NCBI GenBank assembly: GCA_031282085.1
Contig: JAITEK010000144.1
Span: 1 to 6,721 of the forward strand
DNA from: Coriobacteriales bacterium
Lineage (GTDB): Bacteria > Actinomycetota > Coriobacteriia > Coriobacteriales > UBA8131
Length of the DNA: 6,721 bases
Direction of reading: 5' to 3'
The position numbers were made by a program, and so were the translations under genes. Position 1 is the stretch's first letter. Each line of letters starts with the position of its first letter. The notes beneath the pieces were generated by a model. It saw nothing but the letters and a program-made list of their open reading frames with translations, was not told where the DNA came from and made no database searches. Shown here one piece after another: positions 4,600-6,721 of this stretch.

Positions 4600-6483
4600 A
4601 TGGACAAAAACACACGCATTGAGGACGAGATCATTTACCGCAACCAGAAAACCGGTCTATCGCGCCGCGACCTGCTCAAGGGAGCGGCGGTCCTTGGAGC
4701 CGCTGCCGCGGCCTCGAGCCTGGCGGCTTGTAGTCCCACAACCGATGACGGAGGCACCACGGGGGGAGGCACTCCTGCCAACGTGGTCAGCAGCGACACT
4801 GTTCTCACGGCTGATTCGCTGGACATGAAGTGGAGTTTTGAGATTCCCATCGACCCTGTTCCCGATGATCAGATAGCGGAGACCTTCACCGCCGACATCG
4901 TTGTCGTCGGGTCGGGTCCCTCCGGCCTGTGCACCGCAGTAGCATGCCAGGAGGCAGGTGGCGACGTGCGCCTGTTTAGTGCCGGGTCGATGCCCATCGG
5001 TCGCGGCGGCTCCAACTCGGCGCTCGGTTCAACCTATCAACGTTCGCTCGGTGTTGATGTCGACAAGAACTCCGAGTCGCTCAACCACCTCTTTAAGGTG
5101 GAGAACGTCTCGGGCGCCTACCAGCAGAACCAGCAGATGTGGGCCAAGTGGCGCAACTACTCCGGCGAGTCCATGGACTGGATGATAGACATCATGGCCG
5201 CCAAGGGACTGAAGGTCTCCATGGAGCCGGGCTACTGGGATCCCGACGGCATTCTCGATTCGCCCCCGGCCTCGCACAACTTCTTCACCGACGAACAGCC
5301 CTTCGGCGCGCTTTTTGGCGCTCCCTTGCAGGCCCAGGCCTATGCGGATACCTTCACGGAGCGCGGCGGCACCATCGACTACAACACGCGCGGCCTGTAT
5401 CTGGTACGGGGTGGGCAACCCCATGGCCAGAGCGGACGCGTAGAAGCTGTTGTGGCGCAGCGTGACGACGGCAGCTACGTTAAATACGTCGCAAACAAGG
5501 CCATCGTCCTGGCGACGGGCGACTTCTCCACCAACCGCGACATGATGGCAAAGTACGCGCCCTGGACTTACAAGATGTATAAGGACACCATCACCTGGGA
5601 GGCGGAGGCTGAGCCGAACTTCGACATCGGTCTTAACTTTACCGGTCTGCTGCCGGGCGACGGTCATAAGATGGGCCTGTGGATCGGCGCGGCCTGGCAG
5701 AAGAACAACATCTCGCCGATGATCAACGTCGGTGTGCCCGGGCCGGGTTACAACGCCATCGACAACTGCTGGTGCATCAACCTCAACTCCGACGGCAAGC
5801 GCTTCCAGCGGGAGACCGTGAACTTCGGCCACGGCGGCGTTGCGCTGCTCAACCAGAAGGATAAGTTCGCCTTCTCCGTCTGGCAGCAGGACTATGCCTA
5901 CATCAAGGACGAGTGGGAGGCCTTTGGCGTTAACGTCGGCCGTGAGAACGGCATCATGCCCTCCACACCTCAGCAGATGATTGACTCCTGGGATATGGCC
6001 TCCACACCGCCGGATCCCAACGCCGAGGCAGGTCCCTTCGGCGGCCCGACCGTACAGACCTCCTTTAAGGCGGATACCATTGATGAGTTGCTGGCGATGG
6101 TTAACGAGTACCATCCTATCGATGTTGCGGCCGCCAAGCAGTCCATTGAGGATTACGACCGCTACGCCAAACAGGGCAACGACGACGAGTTCCACGTAAA
6201 CGCCCAGGTGCTGCACCCGATCTCAACGCCGCCGTTCTATGCCTCGTGCGCCTCTCCCGGCGGGCAGAGCACCTTCCTGACCGTCTGCGGCGGCCTGCGC
6301 ACCAACGGCGACATGCAGGTCTGCGCTGAGGACGACAGCCCCATCGAGGGTCTGTATAACACCGGCATCATGACGGGCGACTTCTACTCGACGACCTACA
6401 ACTTCGTGGTCTTTGGGCAGAACATGGGCGGCGTCTGCTGCACACTCTCCTATCTGTTGGGTCGCGATTTGGCAGCGTTGTAA
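4600..6483 (+). CDS. Tat-exported lipoprotein FAD-binding flavoprotein (fumarate reductase/urocanate reductase-like)
   Basis: A 627-residue FAD-binding-2 family flavoprotein. The N-terminus has a Tat signal, SRRDLLKG (21-28), an alanine-rich hydrophobic stretch and a lipobox LAAC (41-44), so it should be exported folded with FAD and lipid-anchored at C44 outside the membrane. A G/T-rich linker (about 45-62) follows. FAD motifs are DIVVVGSGPSGLCTA (99-113, GxGxxG), GRGGSNSALGS (134-144) and AIVLATGDFS (301-310). GDGHKMG (353-359), NSDGKRFQRE (396-405), VCGGLRTNGDMQV (562-574) and GLYNTGIMTGDFYS (584-597) follow the family order. There is no FMN-binding or haem domain. Family members reduce C=C bonds of small organic acids as terminal electron acceptors in anaerobic respiration. 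The HHTMGG and TRD-type catalytic motifs of fumarate reductase appear replaced (LTVCGG at 560-565, VNFGH at 407-411), so the substrate is unknown. Neither a cytochrome partner nor a LuxR-type regulator is adjacent on either side within the window. Confidence 0.9.
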   Translation: MDKNTRIEDEIIYRNQKTGLSRRDLLKGAAVLGAAAAASSLAACSPTTDDGGTTGGGTPANVVSSDTVLTADSLDMKWSFEIPIDPVPDDQIAETFTADIVVVGSGPSGLCTAVACQEAGGDVRLFSAGSMPIGRGGSNSALGSTYQRSLGVDVDKNSESLNHLFKVENVSGAYQQNQQMWAKWRNYSGESMDWMIDIMAAKGLKVSMEPGYWDPDGILDSPPASHNFFTDEQPFGALFGAPLQAQAYADTFTERGGTIDYNTRGLYLVRGGQPHGQSGRVEAVVAQRDDGSYVKYVANKAIVLATGDFSTNRDMMAKYAPWTYKMYKDTITWEAEAEPNFDIGLNFTGLLPGDGHKMGLWIGAAWQKNNISPMINVGVPGPGYNAIDNCWCINLNSDGKRFQRETVNFGHGGVALLNQKDKFAFSVWQQDYAYIKDEWEAFGVNVGRENGIMPSTPQQMIDSWDMASTPPDPNAEAGPFGGPTVQTSFKADTIDELLAMVNEYHPIDVAAAKQSIEDYDRYAKQGNDDEFHVNAQVLHPISTPPFYASCASPGGQSTFLTVCGGLRTNGDMQVCAEDDSPIEGLYNTGIMTGDFYSTTYNFVVFGQNMGGVCCTLSYLLGRDLAAL

Positions 6484-6484
6484 G

Positions 6485-6498
6485 CGAACATCTGTTCG
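6485..6498. promoter_or_regulatory. LexA-binding SOS box upstream of dinB
   Basis: CGAACATCTGTTCG matches the Gram-positive/actinobacterial LexA operator pattern CGAAC-N4-GTTCG exactly. It begins one base after the flavoprotein stop codon and lies where the -35 region of the dinB promoter would be, so bound LexA would block RNA polymerase. The symmetry extends to an 8-base stem (6482-6489 with 6494-6501, loop ATCT), which could also act as a weak terminator for the upstream gene, but only TTTGT follows it. Confidence 0.88.
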
Positions 6499-6506
6499 CT
6501 TTGTGG

Positions 6507-6512
6507 TAGAAT
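6507..6512 (+). promoter_or_regulatory. -10 hexamer of the dinB promoter, placed for a leaderless transcript
   Basis: TAGAAT differs from TATAAT at one position. Its last base is 7 bases before the A of the ATG at 6519, which is the normal distance from a -10 element to the transcription start. No Shine-Dalgarno sequence precedes that ATG. Together these suggest that the mRNA begins at, or within a base or two of, the start codon. The LexA box covers the expected -35 position. Confidence 0.6.
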
Positions 6513-6518
6513 GTCTCC

Positions 6519-6721
6519 ATGAGTAGAATGCAAGTGGAGACAGAGCGCGTCGACGGTATGAGCGGTGAGGTTTTGGATAGCGCCACCGCGGCCGTCGACG
6601 CGCTTTTGCCTTGGGATGACTCGGCCATCCTGCTTTTGGACCTGGATGCGTTCTTTGCCTCTGTTGAGCAGCTCGATCACCCCGAGTGGCGCGGCAAACC
6701 GGTTATCGTGGGCGGCGACAG
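6519..6721 (+). CDS. dinB: DNA polymerase IV (Y-family), N-terminal part, runs off window
   Basis: The 67 codons visible before the right edge contain the signature start of Y-family polymerases: ILLLDLDAFFASVEQ (37-51), with the first catalytic aspartate in DLDAFFASVE, then GKPVIVGGD (59-67). DinB is an error-prone translesion polymerase acting in the cytoplasm after DNA damage. About 35 residues precede the conserved core (rich in E, D, A), somewhat more than in many DinB proteins. The start at 6519 is preferred because a -10 hexamer lies just upstream, implying a leaderless mRNA. ATG at 6528 and 6558 are alternatives, but neither has a good ribosome binding site. An SOS box directly upstream agrees with LexA control. 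The palm, fingers and little-finger domains continue beyond the window. Confidence 0.93.
   Translation, partial: MSRMQVETERVDGMSGEVLDSATAAVDALLPWDDSAILLLDLDAFFASVEQLDHPEWRGKPVIVGGD

Noticed and set aside
4585..4602. Stop-codon readthrough joining the 33-codon ORF to the flavoprotein in the same frame
   Set aside because: Two in-frame stops (TGA at 4585, TAG at 4594) intervene, the flavoprotein has its own ribosome binding site, and a Tat signal normally sits close to the N-terminus.
3977..4615. Minus-strand frame (212 codons) and plus-strand frame 4056-4415 across the palindromic element
   Set aside because: Both read through the inverted repeat and intergenic DNA, giving mirrored low-quality peptides with no motif. 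The DNA-level repeat structure explains this stretch better.
5029..6216. Minus-strand open frame (395 codons) opposite the flavoprotein
   Set aside because: It has no recognisable domain or ribosome binding site, and the opposite strand carries conserved FAD motifs throughout.
6482..6501. Intrinsic terminator of the flavoprotein gene
   Set aside because: The stem is perfect but AT/GC-mixed, followed by only TTTGT rather than a real T-run, and its sequence is fully explained as a LexA box with flanking symmetry. A minor terminating effect is not excluded.

Overview
The window most resembles a high-GC, host-associated anaerobic actinobacterium of the class Coriobacteriia, in the Eggerthellaceae style (Eggerthella, Slackia, Gordonibacter and relatives). 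The reasons are a large Tat-exported lipoprotein flavoprotein of the fumarate-reductase-like family that is greatly expanded in that group, a Gram-positive/actinobacterial type LexA box, and a probable leaderless start. This placement is inference from family content; no taxonomic marker gene is complete here.

Layout. Positions 1-2582 (+) carry a tight block: the C-terminal end of an EF-G-like translational GTPase; six bases later an MbfA-like membrane ferritin (ferritin-like domain fused to a VIT1/CCC1 iron-transport domain); then, through a 4-base GTGA overlap, an ArsB/NhaD-type ion permease. The last two look like one translationally coupled metal or ion homeostasis unit. A convergent CapA-family metallophosphoesterase-like gene follows at 2623-3993 (-). 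Positions 3994-4599 hold a probable capA promoter, a 194-base palindromic repeat element, about 230 bases without an evident gene, and a 33-codon leader-like ORF with a near-ideal Shine-Dalgarno sequence. The leader ends inside the ribosome binding site of the flavoprotein gene (4600-6483, +). A LexA box and -10 hexamer follow immediately, driving dinB (DNA polymerase IV), which runs off the right edge.

Most notable signals: (1) The 194-base element consists of two inverted copies of a small hairpin unit. The two 34-base cores differ at exactly six positions, which make up three compensated base pairs, so the local hairpin appears to be what is maintained (REP/REPIN-like). (2) A second, unrelated paired-hairpin repeat lies at the other end of capA and supplies the last codons of that gene. 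(3) The short leader ORF is coupled to the flavoprotein gene. (4) A textbook SOS box overlaps a dinB promoter that appears to fire a leaderless mRNA. (5) The flavoprotein appears to lack residues that bind and protonate fumarate in classical fumarate reductases, so its electron acceptor is probably something else. I found no phage, IS transposase, CRISPR or RNA gene.
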